Assembly: GCA_045600225.1 (NCBI GenBank)
Contig: JAZRXL010000014.1
Span: forward strand, 62,001-126,000
From: UBA1181 sp045600225
GTDB taxonomy: Bacteria; Bacteroidota; Bacteroidia; Bacteroidales; Paludibacteraceae
Length of the DNA stretch: 64,000 nt
Reading direction: 5' to 3'
In this document: positions 1-9,219 of the stretch, one piece after another
How positions within the stretch are numbered: the stretch's first letter is position 1
How the letters are laid out: the number at the start of each line of letters is the position of its first letter
Made by a program: the position numbers and the translations under genes
The notes under the pieces: generated by a model
Told to the model about the DNA's origin: nothing
What the model saw: only the letters and a program-made list of their open reading frames with translations
The model's database searches: none

Positions 1-173
1 TTATGAAGGCGGGTAACTTCGAAGGTAAGGTTGAGCAAGATTTCTTCGGAAATAGAAAATCTCCATTTAAGTTAGTTAACAATAAGGTGATAGTGCCAGA
101 TGAGGCAGAGATCGAAGCGAATCCTCGTTCGAGAAGTGCAAAGTTGAGAATCGCAGAGAAGATCACAGAGTAA
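1..173 (+). CDS. rsmH: 16S rRNA m4C1402 methyltransferase, C-terminal end (partial)
   Basis: Only the last 56 or so codons are in the window, ending at a TAA at 171-173. The visible tail ends in NPRSRSAKLRIAEKITE. This fits the conserved end of RsmH (MraW), which methylates N4 of C1402 in 16S rRNA using S-adenosylmethionine. Its position just before the FtsL-like gene and ftsI is the normal place of rsmH at the head of the dcw cluster. The 5' end lies before the window, so the catalytic part cannot be assessed. The identification rests on a short but very characteristic tail plus gene order. Confidence 0.88.
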   Translation, partial: MKAGNFEGKVEQDFFGNRKSPFKLVNNKVIVPDEAEIEANPRSRSAKLRIAEKITE

Positions 174-205
174 GACAAACAATTATTATTAGATAGATAA
201 GTTCA

Positions 206-568
206 ATGGGCTTTTTAGACGAAAGATTGCGGAGTGTAAAGGAATTCACTGATTTTACGAGTGGATCCTTGAAAGATATCTTTACCGGAAATGTGTTCCG
301 GAAAGATTTCTTCAGACAGCAGATTCCTCTCTGCCTGCTCTTGGTCTTCTTCCTTTTTTGCCACATCGGACTACGTTACAGTTGTGAAGGGGAAATTTTA
401 GAGATATCAAAGGCGAATATAGTCTTGGAGGATGTGAAACACGATGCCAATACTCGTTCTGCCGAATTATTGGGATTGAGCAAACAATCCCGAATTCAGC
501 AAATGGTGGAGCAGAAAGATGGATCTTTGCGTCCATCCCAAACACCTCCAATAGTCATTAAAGAATAA
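206..568 (+). CDS. ftsL: FtsL-like cell division protein
   Basis: A 120-residue bitopic membrane protein. It has about 38 cytoplasmic residues, one hydrophobic segment at about 39-56, and a short polar periplasmic region predicted to be helical. Its size, topology and place between rsmH and ftsI match the FtsL-like proteins of Bacteroidota, which are too diverged from E. coli FtsL to be recognised by sequence alone. The expected role is in the FtsQ-FtsL-FtsB part of the divisome, linking FtsA/FtsZ to septal wall synthesis. The ATG at 206 follows rsmH by 32 bases and the stop lies 24 bases before ftsI, so it is probably co-transcribed. The function is inferred from context. Confidence 0.8.
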   Translation: MGFLDERLRSVKEFTDFTSGSLKDIFTGNVFRKDFFRQQIPLCLLLVFFLFCHIGLRYSCEGEILEISKANIVLEDVKHDANTRSAELLGLSKQSRIQQMVEQKDGSLRPSQTPPIVIKE

Positions 569-592
569 AACAACAACTTAAAAATTATAATA

Positions 593-2701
593 ATGGGAAC
601 AGTCAAAAAGGACATCTTAACTCGTTTTACCATAGTCTACTTGATTATGGTAATACTGCTTGTCCCTGTGTTGTGGAAGATATACCACACTATGGTGACA
701 GAGGGTGACTTTTGGCGCAATTTGGGGGCAAACAAAAGCAAAATTCAGCAAGTTGATTCTCACAGAGGAAACATCTTGGCGAGCGATGGCAAGTTGCTTG
801 CTACAAGTATTCCGTCTTATGTCCTTCACATGGATTTTAAGGCTGCGGGATTAACCCCTGCTTTGTTTGATTCTTGTTTGCCTGCTCTTTCGGATTCTTT
901 GGCTCAATTTTATGGAGTCTCTCCATCCGAAATGAAAGAGCACCTCAGAAAGGGCTACAAAAGTGGATCTAGGTATTACAAACTTAATTCGAAAAAGGTT
1001 TCGTATGTGGGTTTGAAGAGGGTAAAAACATTCCCTCTCTTTGATAGAAGCAAAAAGGTTTATGCTTTGTCTCCAAAAGAGCAGGTGAGTCGAAAATTTC
1101 CATTCGGATCCACTTCTATGTGTGCAAGAACGATTGGCGGTTTGTATGCAGAAAAAGACAAGGGAGGAAAGAGTGGTATTGAACACTTTTGCGACTCATT
1201 GCTAAAGGGTGAACCGGGCCTGGCACAAGAAGTGTATGTTGGAAACAAAAAACGCTCTTTGATGATAGAGAACCCTGTTGAGGGTAAGGACGTGATGACC
1301 ACTTTGGATGTGAACATTATGGATATCACTGATAATGCGTTGCGTCGTACCATGAGCCGAGTTGAGGCTGTAAAGGGTTGTGCTGTGGTTATGGAAGTGA
1401 AGACGGGCGAGATAAAGGCTATGTGTAATCTGAAAAGAGCTTCCGATGGTTCTTATATAGAGGGTGAGAATTATGCGGTAAGTTCCAAAACAGAGCCTGG
1501 CTCAACATTCAAAATAGCCTCTGCCATCGTCGCATTGGAAAATGGTGTGGATACTTCAAAAATAGTTGATACTGGAAATGGAGTGTGGAAGTATTACAAC
1601 AAGGAGATGCACGACTGGAATTACAATAAAGGAGGTTATGGAAAGATCTCTCTAAACAGAGGTATTCAGGTCTCTTCCAACATTGTAATTGCAAAGATTA
1701 TAGATGAGATGTTTGGTGATGATCCGGATAAATATACAGAGGCTCTTTACAAGATGGGATTGAATACTCCATTGAATATTGAGTTGAGTGGTGTGGCAAA
1801 ACCTTATATCAAAAACAAAAACGACAAGTCTTGGTCTAAATTGTCTTTGCCTTGGATGGCTCATGGTTATGAGCTTCAGATTCCTCCTATCAATATGCTA
1901 ACCTTCTACAACGGATTGGCTAACGATGGTAAGATGATTCAACCTTCATTGGTAAAAGGTGTTTATTATAATGGTAATTGCGTTGAGAACAAAGAACGGG
2001 TTACGGTTATAAATGATAAGTTGGCCAGCCAAAAGACCTTGGATAAGGTTCGTCAAATGATGATTGATGTGGTCGAAAAGGGAACTGCTACAAGTGTTCG
2101 ATCACAGTATTTTAAGATTGCGGGAAAAACTGGTACCGCCGTTCAAAAGTATGAAGGTCAGCGTAAGCACCAACTTACTTTCTGTGGCTATTTCCCTGCA
2201 GATGATCCCAAATATTCTGCCATTGTGGTGGTATGGTATCCTATGGCACAGATCTATCCGAGTGCAGGTCTTATCTCTGGTGAAGTCTTCAAAAATATCG
2301 CAGAGCGTGTCTATGCACAAAGTTCTCTAACCAGAACCTATTTGGCTGATGTGCCAGTGAATTCGGCAAAGATCTATTCTCCTGCCAATAAGGATGGAAA
2401 CTATAAGGATTTGACCAACTCGTTGGATGCTTTGGGCGTGAAATACAGAGTGAAAGGAAAGGTGACGTCTCCTTGGTGCCGAACTCACTCTTCCGAATCG
2501 GGTGTGGAAATAGAAAATCAAAATGTCTACGACAACTTTATTCCTAATGTAGTGGGAATGGGTGCGAGAGATGCAGTATACTTGCTTGAAAACAGAGGAC
2601 TGAAAGTGCAACTAAATGGATTAGGATCCGTTGAGAGTCAATCAGTCCCTGCTGGTGGTGCTGCGATAAAAGGTCAATTGGTAGTTTTAAATTTAAAGTA
2701 A
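593..2701 (+). CDS. ftsI: Septal peptidoglycan transpeptidase, class B PBP with C-terminal PASTA domain
   Basis: A 702-residue class B penicillin-binding protein. It has an N-terminal membrane anchor (about 12-30), a dimerisation region (about 55-230) and a transpeptidase domain. All three active-site motifs are present: STFK at 304-307 with the acyl-enzyme serine, SSN at 361-363 and KTG at 512-514. A PASTA-like domain fills about 650-702; such a tail is common in Bacteroidota and Firmicutes septal PBPs and absent from E. coli FtsI. The enzyme cross-links septal peptidoglycan in the periplasm together with FtsW. It is followed by murE after a single base, so translation of the two is probably coupled. 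Confidence 0.96.
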   Translation: MGTVKKDILTRFTIVYLIMVILLVPVLWKIYHTMVTEGDFWRNLGANKSKIQQVDSHRGNILASDGKLLATSIPSYVLHMDFKAAGLTPALFDSCLPALSDSLAQFYGVSPSEMKEHLRKGYKSGSRYYKLNSKKVSYVGLKRVKTFPLFDRSKKVYALSPKEQVSRKFPFGSTSMCARTIGGLYAEKDKGGKSGIEHFCDSLLKGEPGLAQEVYVGNKKRSLMIENPVEGKDVMTTLDVNIMDITDNALRRTMSRVEAVKGCAVVMEVKTGEIKAMCNLKRASDGSYIEGENYAVSSKTEPGSTFKIASAIVALENGVDTSKIVDTGNGVWKYYNKEMHDWNYNKGGYGKISLNRGIQVSSNIVIAKIIDEMFGDDPDKYTEALYKMGLNTPLNIELSGVAKPYIKNKNDKSWSKLSLPWMAHGYELQIPPINMLTFYNGLANDGKMIQPSLVKGVYYNGNCVENKERVTVINDKLASQKTLDKVRQMMIDVVEKGTATSVRSQYFKIAGKTGTAVQKYEGQRKHQLTFCGYFPADDPKYSAIVVVWYPMAQIYPSAGLISGEVFKNIAERVYAQSSLTRTYLADVPVNSAKIYSPANKDGNYKDLTNSLDALGVKYRVKGKVTSPWCRTHSSESGVEIENQNVYDNFIPNVVGMGARDAVYLLENRGLKVQLNGLGSVESQSVPAGGAAIKGQLVVLNLK

Positions 2702-2702
2702 T

Positions 2703-4154
2703 ATGAAAAGATTAAACGACATACTGACAAGTGTTAAGGTATTAGAGTTGCTCGGAAATCCTGAAATAGAGATTTCTGAAGTTCAGTCTGATTCAAGAAA
2801 AATCGCTGAAGGTGCACTCTTCGTAGCCACCAGAGGTGTGAATATTGACGGACACTCTTTTATCGCTTCTTCTATTGAGAAGGGTGCCAAGGCAATCGTA
2901 TGTGAGGAATTCCCAACTGACTTAGTTGATGGAGTTACTTATGTGAAAGTGGCTAATGCGAGTGCCGCTTTGGGACAGATTGCTTGTGCTTGGTACGACT
3001 ATCCATCATCTTCTTTGCGTCTCGTTGGTGTTACGGGTACAAATGGAAAAACTACGATAGCAACCTTGCTTTATCAGTTATTCACTCGTTTGGGTTACAA
3101 GTGTGGACTTTTGTCTACTGTGTGTAATTATGTCGTAGACGAAGCTATTCCGGCAACTCATACCACACCAGACTCTTTGTCATTGAACAAACTGTTGGCT
3201 CGTATGGTTGAGGCTGGATGTACTTTCGCTTTCATGGAGGTAAGTTCTCACTCGGTAGATCAACATCGTATTGAAGGTTTGGTTTTCGAAGGGGCTATCT
3301 TTACCAACTTGACTCGTGATCATTTGGATTATCATAAAACATTTGCCAATTACTTGAATGCAAAAAAGCAATTCTTCGATTCGCTTTCAGAAGAGGCTTT
3401 CGCTCTTACAAATGAGGATGACAAGAATGGAAGAGTGATGCTTCAAAATACAAAGGCAAAGAAGTTGGGTTATTCTTTGCAGACATTGACAGATTTCAAA
3501 ACAACTGTCTTGGAAGATGGTTTTGATGGAATGAAGTTGATGATGAATGGAGTAGAAGTATTCGTTCCTTTCATCGGACGATTTAATGCTTCTAACTTGT
3601 CGGCAGTTTTCGGTGCTGCGGTTTCTTTAGGATTCTCGAAAGAGGAGGTGCTTGTGCAGTTAAGCACATTGCGTCCTGTCTCAGGTAGATTTGAACCTAT
3701 TGCAGCACCTTCAGGTTATAAGACTATTGTGGATTATGCACATACACCAGATGCATTGAAGAATGTGATTGATACGATAAATGAGGTTCGTTGTGGAAAT
3801 GGAAGGCTTATCACAGTTGTTGGGTGTGGTGGTAATAGAGATAAGGGTAAGCGTCCTATGATGGCTCACGAAGCAGTAATGGGAAGTGACCAGGTAATTA
3901 TCACATCAGACAATCCGAGAGATGAGGAGCCACAAGACATTATTAATGATATGTTGCAAGGATTAGATCCTTCAGAGATGACAAAGGTGATTTCTATTCC
4001 AGATCGATATCAGGCTATCAAAACAGCTGCTCTTTTAGCTCAGCCTTCGGATGTGATCTTGATTGCAGGAAAAGGTCACGAAAACTATCAAGAGATAAAA
4101 GGAGTAAAGCATCACTTTGATGATCACGAAGTGATAAAAGAAGTGATGAGATAA
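2703..4154 (+). CDS. murE: UDP-MurNAc-tripeptide synthetase (meso-diaminopimelate-adding)
   Basis: The protein has 483 residues and adds the third amino acid to UDP-MurNAc-L-Ala-D-Glu in the cytoplasm. The ATP-binding loop GTNGKTT is at about 112-118, and the lysine expected to be carbamylated lies near 221-222. The DNPR motif at 403-406 is the signature of enzymes that select meso-diaminopimelate; lysine-adding enzymes differ here. The cell wall is therefore probably of the DAP type, as expected for a Gram-negative bacterium. The gene begins one base after the ftsI stop and lies 31 bases before mraY. Confidence 0.97.
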   Translation: MKRLNDILTSVKVLELLGNPEIEISEVQSDSRKIAEGALFVATRGVNIDGHSFIASSIEKGAKAIVCEEFPTDLVDGVTYVKVANASAALGQIACAWYDYPSSSLRLVGVTGTNGKTTIATLLYQLFTRLGYKCGLLSTVCNYVVDEAIPATHTTPDSLSLNKLLARMVEAGCTFAFMEVSSHSVDQHRIEGLVFEGAIFTNLTRDHLDYHKTFANYLNAKKQFFDSLSEEAFALTNEDDKNGRVMLQNTKAKKLGYSLQTLTDFKTTVLEDGFDGMKLMMNGVEVFVPFIGRFNASNLSAVFGAAVSLGFSKEEVLVQLSTLRPVSGRFEPIAAPSGYKTIVDYAHTPDALKNVIDTINEVRCGNGRLITVVGCGGNRDKGKRPMMAHEAVMGSDQVIITSDNPRDEEPQDIINDMLQGLDPSEMTKVISIPDRYQAIKTAALLAQPSDVILIAGKGHENYQEIKGVKHHFDDHEVIKEVMR

Positions 4155-4185
4155 TATGAATTAACCGGTTAAATTAAGATATAAG

Positions 4186-5400
4186 ATGTTTTATTATTTG
4201 TTCAATTATTTGTCCCAAATGGGAGTGCCAGGAGCAGGTGTTTTCAAGTACATTTCGTTCCGTTCTGCAATGGTATTCATTTTTGCCTTGCTTATTGCTA
4301 CATTCATAGGTAAAAAGATTATTGAGTTTTTGCAAAAGAAACAAATCGGAGAGACGATCCGTGATTTGGATTTGGCAGGACAGATGGCTAAGAAAGGAAC
4401 ACCAACAATGGGTGGTGTGATTATCATCATTTCCATTTTGATACCAGTGTTACTTTTCGCTAAATTGGACAATGTGTATATCATCTTGATGATTATAACT
4501 ACTCTTTGGCTTGGTGGTATGGGCTTTTGGGATGACTATATCAAGGTCTTCAAAAAGGACAAAGAGGGTATGAAGGGAAGATACAAGATCATTGGTCAGG
4601 TGGGTATCGGCTTTATTGTGGCAATGACCCTATATATGAGTGATGATGTTGTGATTCGTGAGAATACAACAACTATTCGTGAGAATACGGAGGTGGTTGA
4701 GTATGTGAAAAAATCGGAGAAATCAACTAAGACGACTATCCCATTTGTTAAGAACAATAACTTTGATTATTCGAAGATCTTTGCTTGGGCAGGTGATAAT
4801 GCACAGGTGTTAGGATGGATTTTCTTTATGTTGATGGTCATCTTTGTTGTAACTGCCGTTTCAAACGGAGCCAATTTGACAGATGGATTGGATGGATTGT
4901 CTACTGGAGTCTCTGCCATTATAGGTGTTACTTTGGGTATATTGGCCTATTTGTCCAGCCATGTGGAGTTCGCCAGCTATTTGAACATTATGTATATCCC
5001 GAACTCAGAAGAACTTGTTATCTTCATCTGTGCTTTTGTGGGTGCTTTGATCGGTTTCTTATGGTATAATGCCTATCCGGCACAAGTGTTTATGGGAGAT
5101 ACGGGAAGTTTGATGATTGGTGGTGTGATTGCAGTGAGCGCTATCATCATCCGTAAGGAGTTATTGCTCCCTATTTTGTGTGGTATCTTCTTTGTTGAGA
5201 GCTTGTCGGTTATTATTCAAACATCTTATTTCAAATATACAAAGAAGAAGTTTGGTGAAGGGAAGAGAGTATTCTTGATGGCTCCTTTGCACCATCACTA
5301 TCAGAAGAAGAACATTCCAGAGTCAAAGATTGTGGCTCGCTTCTGGATTATCACCATGTTGTTGGCTATGTTGGCAATTATTACATTGAAGATTCGTTAA
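4186..5400 (+). CDS. mraY: Phospho-MurNAc-pentapeptide transferase
   Basis: A polytopic membrane enzyme of 404 residues that transfers phospho-MurNAc-pentapeptide to undecaprenyl phosphate, giving lipid I. Family motifs are clear: the aspartate pair in WDDYIK (116-117), NLTDGLDGL at 230-238, MGDTGSL further on, and the HHH cluster in PLHHHY. The protein is about 40 residues longer than E. coli MraY. The excess is a polar stretch at about 153-200 between two membrane segments, which includes a short internal duplication (RENTTTIRENTEVV). I recall a similar insertion in other Bacteroidota MraY proteins but cannot check this here. Confidence 0.96.
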   Translation: MFYYLFNYLSQMGVPGAGVFKYISFRSAMVFIFALLIATFIGKKIIEFLQKKQIGETIRDLDLAGQMAKKGTPTMGGVIIIISILIPVLLFAKLDNVYIILMIITTLWLGGMGFWDDYIKVFKKDKEGMKGRYKIIGQVGIGFIVAMTLYMSDDVVIRENTTTIRENTEVVEYVKKSEKSTKTTIPFVKNNNFDYSKIFAWAGDNAQVLGWIFFMLMVIFVVTAVSNGANLTDGLDGLSTGVSAIIGVTLGILAYLSSHVEFASYLNIMYIPNSEELVIFICAFVGALIGFLWYNAYPAQVFMGDTGSLMIGGVIAVSAIIIRKELLLPILCGIFFVESLSVIIQTSYFKYTKKKFGEGKRVFLMAPLHHHYQKKNIPESKIVARFWIITMLLAMLAIITLKIR

Positions 5401-5423
5401 ACGGTTATTATAGTAGAGAAGGT

Positions 5424-6758
5424 ATGAAAAAAATTGTTGTATTAGGTGCAGGAGAGAGTGGCGTAGGTGCTGCTATTTTGGCTAAGGCAAAAGGTTTTGA
5501 AGTATTCGTTTCTGATAAATCAAGTATCAAGGAACAATACAAAAAGGAGTTGGACGAGTACCAGATTCCTTGGGAAGAGGGCACTCATACAGAAGAAAAA
5601 GTGCTTGCTGCCGATGAGGTAGTAAAGAGTCCTGGTGTGCCAGAAAATGCACCTATGGTGATGGCTTTGAAGCAACGCAACATCTCTATTATTTCAGAGA
5701 TTGAATTTGCTAACCGTTATACTGATGCTAAGATGATCTGCATTACTGGTAGTAATGGAAAAACTACTACAACGATGTTGATCCATCATCTATTAAAAGA
5801 AGCTGGACTAAATGTGGGTTTGGCTGGTAATATCGGTTTCAGCTTGGCTCGTCAAGTGGCATTGAACGATAAAGATTACTATGTGATTGAGTTGAGTAGT
5901 TTCCAATTGGATGGTATGTATGAGTTCAAAGCAGATGTTGCCATTCTGTTGAATATTACACCAGACCACTTAGACCGTTACGAATATAAGTTCCAAAACT
6001 ATATCAACTCTAAATTTAGAATTGTACAGAACATGAAAGCGTCAGACTATTTCATTTATTGGAATGATGACCCTGTCATTCAAAAGGAGTTGGAGATTCG
6101 TCACATCGAAGCAAAGAAGATGCCTTTCGCTCTTCATAAGGCGGCAGGTATTGCTGCATATATCGAGAATGAGTTGATGAAGATTAATACTCAAGACCGT
6201 ACATTCGAGATGCCTGCATCTTCTCTTCCTATTAGAGGTACTCATAACATGTACAACTCTATGGCAGCAAGTATCACTGCTTGTTTGTGCAATATCTCGG
6301 ACGAGAAACTTCGTGCTTCTTTGCAATCATTCAAAGGCGCTGAGCATCGTTTGGAAGAGGTTGCCAAGGTGGGTGGTATCCGTTTTATCAACGACTCGAA
6401 GGCTACAAATGTCAACTCATGCTGGTATGCTCTTCAATGTATGACAGAACCTGTGGTCTTGATCCTAGGCGGAAAAGATAAAGGTAACGACTATACTGAG
6501 ATTGAAGAGTTGGTAAAGGAGAAGGTGAAGGCTATCGTATGCTTAGGTGTGGATAACACTAAATTGCACGCATTCTTCGAAGGAAAGGTGCCAACAATGG
6601 TAGATGCCTCTTCTATGAAGGAAGCTGTCGACAAATGCTATGGTTTGGCAAAGAAAGGTGATACGGTTTTGTTGTCTCCTTGTTGCGCAAGTTTCGATTT
6701 GTTCAAGAGTTATGAGGATAGAGGAACTCAATTCAAACAATATGTAAAACAATTATAA
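5424..6758 (+). CDS. murD: UDP-MurNAc-L-alanine:D-glutamate ligase
   Basis: The product has 444 residues, a normal length for MurD, the cytoplasmic ligase that adds D-glutamate to UDP-MurNAc-L-Ala. An N-terminal nucleotide-sugar binding fold begins with VVLGAGESG. The ATP loop GSNGKTTT is at 109-116. The Mur ligase central and C-terminal domains follow, with HRLEEV and the NDSKATN motif near 325-340. It sits between mraY and ftsW with gaps of 23 and 19 bases, in the standard dcw order. Confidence 0.96.
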   Translation: MKKIVVLGAGESGVGAAILAKAKGFEVFVSDKSSIKEQYKKELDEYQIPWEEGTHTEEKVLAADEVVKSPGVPENAPMVMALKQRNISIISEIEFANRYTDAKMICITGSNGKTTTTMLIHHLLKEAGLNVGLAGNIGFSLARQVALNDKDYYVIELSSFQLDGMYEFKADVAILLNITPDHLDRYEYKFQNYINSKFRIVQNMKASDYFIYWNDDPVIQKELEIRHIEAKKMPFALHKAAGIAAYIENELMKINTQDRTFEMPASSLPIRGTHNMYNSMAASITACLCNISDEKLRASLQSFKGAEHRLEEVAKVGGIRFINDSKATNVNSCWYALQCMTEPVVLILGGKDKGNDYTEIEELVKEKVKAIVCLGVDNTKLHAFFEGKVPTMVDASSMKEAVDKCYGLAKKGDTVLLSPCCASFDLFKSYEDRGTQFKQYVKQL

Positions 6759-6777
6759 TAAAGTTAGGTTATTGTAG

Positions 6778-8088
6778 ATGAACCAATTTTTTTCAACATA
6801 TATTAAGGGTGACAGGATTATATGGGCTGTCTTCATCATATTGCTTGTGGTGTCGGCAGTTACTATGTATAGTGCTTCAAGTTCGCTTGCCTATAAGGCA
6901 GTAGCGAAAGGAGGTTCTTTTTATACTCCTGTATGGCAACATATAGTCTTCTTGTTGGGAGGCTTAGCCGTGGCTTTTATGGTGCATAGAATACCATTTA
7001 AATTTATTATGGCAGCCGTCAGACCAGGCTATTTCGGTTCTTTGTTATTGTTGCTTGCAACTCCTTTTTTAGGTGTTTCGGTGAATGGTGCAACTCGTTG
7101 GATCTCCTTGTTTGGAATTTTGTTCCAACCATCTGAGTTGGTGAAGGTCTTTACGGTACTTTATTTAGCAACTATCTTGTCTCAGTATCAAAACAAGAAG
7201 GATAAAACCCCAGACGATGGATTGCTTCGGTATTTGGCCTATTTGATGCTACCTGCGGCTATCATCGCCTTGGAAAACCTCTCCACATGTCTGTTGCTTC
7301 TGATGGTTGGTTTCTTGATGTTGTTTTTTGCAAGATTGTCGTGGAAGCTATTGCTCAAAATGGTTGGTTGTGGTGTCTTGGCAATAGGTCTTGGAATAGG
7401 TGCCTTGCTTTTAGTGCCAGAGGAGACAGCACCTTCGGTTAATTCTACAGAACAGGTAGTGGCAAGGAAGGGTGTGTTTCATAGAGCCCTTACTTGGAAG
7501 CATAGAATTCTGCACTTCTTCGACGAGTCGAGACCTCACGATGAGAATTATCAGTTGACTGACGAAACTTACCAAGAGGATCGCGCAAAGATAGCGGTGG
7601 CGAATGGTAAATGGCTAGGTTTGGGAATTGGTAATAGTATTCAAAGAGATTTTTTACCGTTGGCATTTGCCGATTTCATATTCTCTTTGATGATAGAGGA
7701 GATGGGATTGGGTGCGTTGCTGGTGGTTATCCTGTACCTGATATTTATGTATAGGGTAGGTGTGCTTATTCGTGAATATTGCAACTCTGTGGTACAGTCT
7801 TTGATTGCCTTGGGTCTCTCATCTATGATAATGATTCAAACCTATATCAATGTCTTTATTGCAGTAGGTTTATTCCCAGTCTCTGGACAACCTCTTCCTC
7901 TTTTGAGTAGAGGTGGAACTTCAATCTTGATTACAAGTTTCTACTTTGGTGTAATCTTGTGTATTAGTGCGAATGCGATGGAGTGTCCGCAAGGGAAAAA
8001 TAAGAAGGAGAAGTCGTCCACTCCGGTTGAGAAGGAAGATGAGAAACCATCGAAGGAGAAGGATGAGTTGAATGTTAGTATGGCGTAA
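6778..8088 (+). CDS. ftsW: SEDS-family septal peptidoglycan polymerase
   Basis: A 436-residue protein with about ten hydrophobic segments and a charged cytoplasmic tail rich in Lys and Glu (about 400-436). SEDS hallmarks are GATRWI at about 104-109, QPSEL near 117-121, FADFIFSLMIEEMG at 297-310 and PLLSRGGTS at 374-382. The protein polymerises lipid II at the septum as a partner of the class B PBP encoded upstream. A large extracytoplasmic loop occupies about 212-290. The position between murD and murG supports FtsW rather than the elongation paralogue RodA. Confidence 0.93.
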   Translation: MNQFFSTYIKGDRIIWAVFIILLVVSAVTMYSASSSLAYKAVAKGGSFYTPVWQHIVFLLGGLAVAFMVHRIPFKFIMAAVRPGYFGSLLLLLATPFLGVSVNGATRWISLFGILFQPSELVKVFTVLYLATILSQYQNKKDKTPDDGLLRYLAYLMLPAAIIALENLSTCLLLLMVGFLMLFFARLSWKLLLKMVGCGVLAIGLGIGALLLVPEETAPSVNSTEQVVARKGVFHRALTWKHRILHFFDESRPHDENYQLTDETYQEDRAKIAVANGKWLGLGIGNSIQRDFLPLAFADFIFSLMIEEMGLGALLVVILYLIFMYRVGVLIREYCNSVVQSLIALGLSSMIMIQTYINVFIAVGLFPVSGQPLPLLSRGGTSILITSFYFGVILCISANAMECPQGKNKKEKSSTPVEKEDEKPSKEKDELNVSMA

Positions 8089-8115
8089 AAATAGTGTTAC
8101 TAAAAATATATCGAT

Positions 8116-9219
8116 ATGGCAAAATTAAAATTTATCGTTAGTGGTGGAGGTACAGGTGGTCACATATTCCCTGCCATCTCTATTGCCAATGCATTAAAAA
8201 AGAAAAGACCAGATGCTGAGTTCCTTTTTGTAGGTGCAGATGGTCGTATGGAGATGGAAAAAGTTCCTAATGCTGGTTACGAAATCAAAGGTTTGCCAGT
8301 CGCGGGTTTCAATAGAAGCAATCCATTCAAGAATATTAAGGTGCTCTGCCAGTTGTTTAAGAGCATCCGAATGGCAAAGCAGATTGTAAAGGATTTCAAG
8401 CCTAATGCTGTTGTTGGTGTGGGAGGATATGCGAGTGGTCCTACTCTTTATGCGGCAAATAAGTTAGGTATCCCTACATTGTTACAAGAACAAAACTCAT
8501 ACGCAGGTGTCACAAATAAACTTTTGGCAAAGAAAGCTGCCAAAATTTGTGTGGCTTATGATCATATGGATCGTTTCTTCCCTGCTGAATCGATCATTCT
8601 AACAGGAAACCCTGTTCGTCAAGATTTCTTGGAGGTGGCTCCGAAAGCAGATGAGGCATTCGATTTCTTCCATTTCTCAAAGGATAAGAAGACTTTGTTG
8701 ATCATCGGAGGAAGTCTTGGCGCAAGAACCATCAACCAAAGTGTGTTGGCTGGTTTAGACAAATTGAATGAGTCGGGTATTCAAGTCATTTGGCAAACTG
8801 GAAAGTTCTACTTCGAGAACATAAAGAAGGCGGTTGAAGGTAAAGAGTTGCCAAACATTATTATTACAGATTTCGTAAAGAGAATGGATTACGCTTATGC
8901 AGTTGCAGACTTGGTTGTTTCTCGTGCAGGTGCAAGTTCCATTTCTGAGTTGTGTTTGTTAGGCAAGCCTTCTATCTTGATCCCTTCTCCTAATGTGGCA
9001 GAAGATCATCAGACAAAGAATGCACAGGCTCTTGCAAATGTGGGTGCTGCTATTATGATTGCTGATGTGGAAGCAAAAGATAAGATGGTGGATGAAACAC
9101 TTGGTTTGATCCAAGATGAATCCAGATTGTTATCGTTAGGAGCAGGTGCTAAAGGCTTGGCTCAATTAGATTCGGCAGATCGTATTGCCGATGAGGTTTT
9201 AAAATTAGTGAAGGAATGA
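8116..9219 (+). CDS. murG: UDP-GlcNAc:lipid I N-acetylglucosaminyltransferase
   Basis: The 367-residue product has the length and two-lobed layout of MurG. This GT28 enzyme adds GlcNAc to lipid I on the inner face of the membrane, forming lipid II. The glycine-rich loop GGGTGGH is at 10-16. The C-terminal UDP-GlcNAc binding segment contains SRAGASSISE and a PSPNVAEDHQ stretch, both typical. The last four bases overlap the start of murC (ATGA), which suggests translational coupling. Confidence 0.97.
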   Translation: MAKLKFIVSGGGTGGHIFPAISIANALKKKRPDAEFLFVGADGRMEMEKVPNAGYEIKGLPVAGFNRSNPFKNIKVLCQLFKSIRMAKQIVKDFKPNAVVGVGGYASGPTLYAANKLGIPTLLQEQNSYAGVTNKLLAKKAAKICVAYDHMDRFFPAESIILTGNPVRQDFLEVAPKADEAFDFFHFSKDKKTLLIIGGSLGARTINQSVLAGLDKLNESGIQVIWQTGKFYFENIKKAVEGKELPNIIITDFVKRMDYAYAVADLVVSRAGASSISELCLLGKPSILIPSPNVAEDHQTKNAQALANVGAAIMIADVEAKDKMVDETLGLIQDESRLLSLGAGAKGLAQLDSADRIADEVLKLVKE

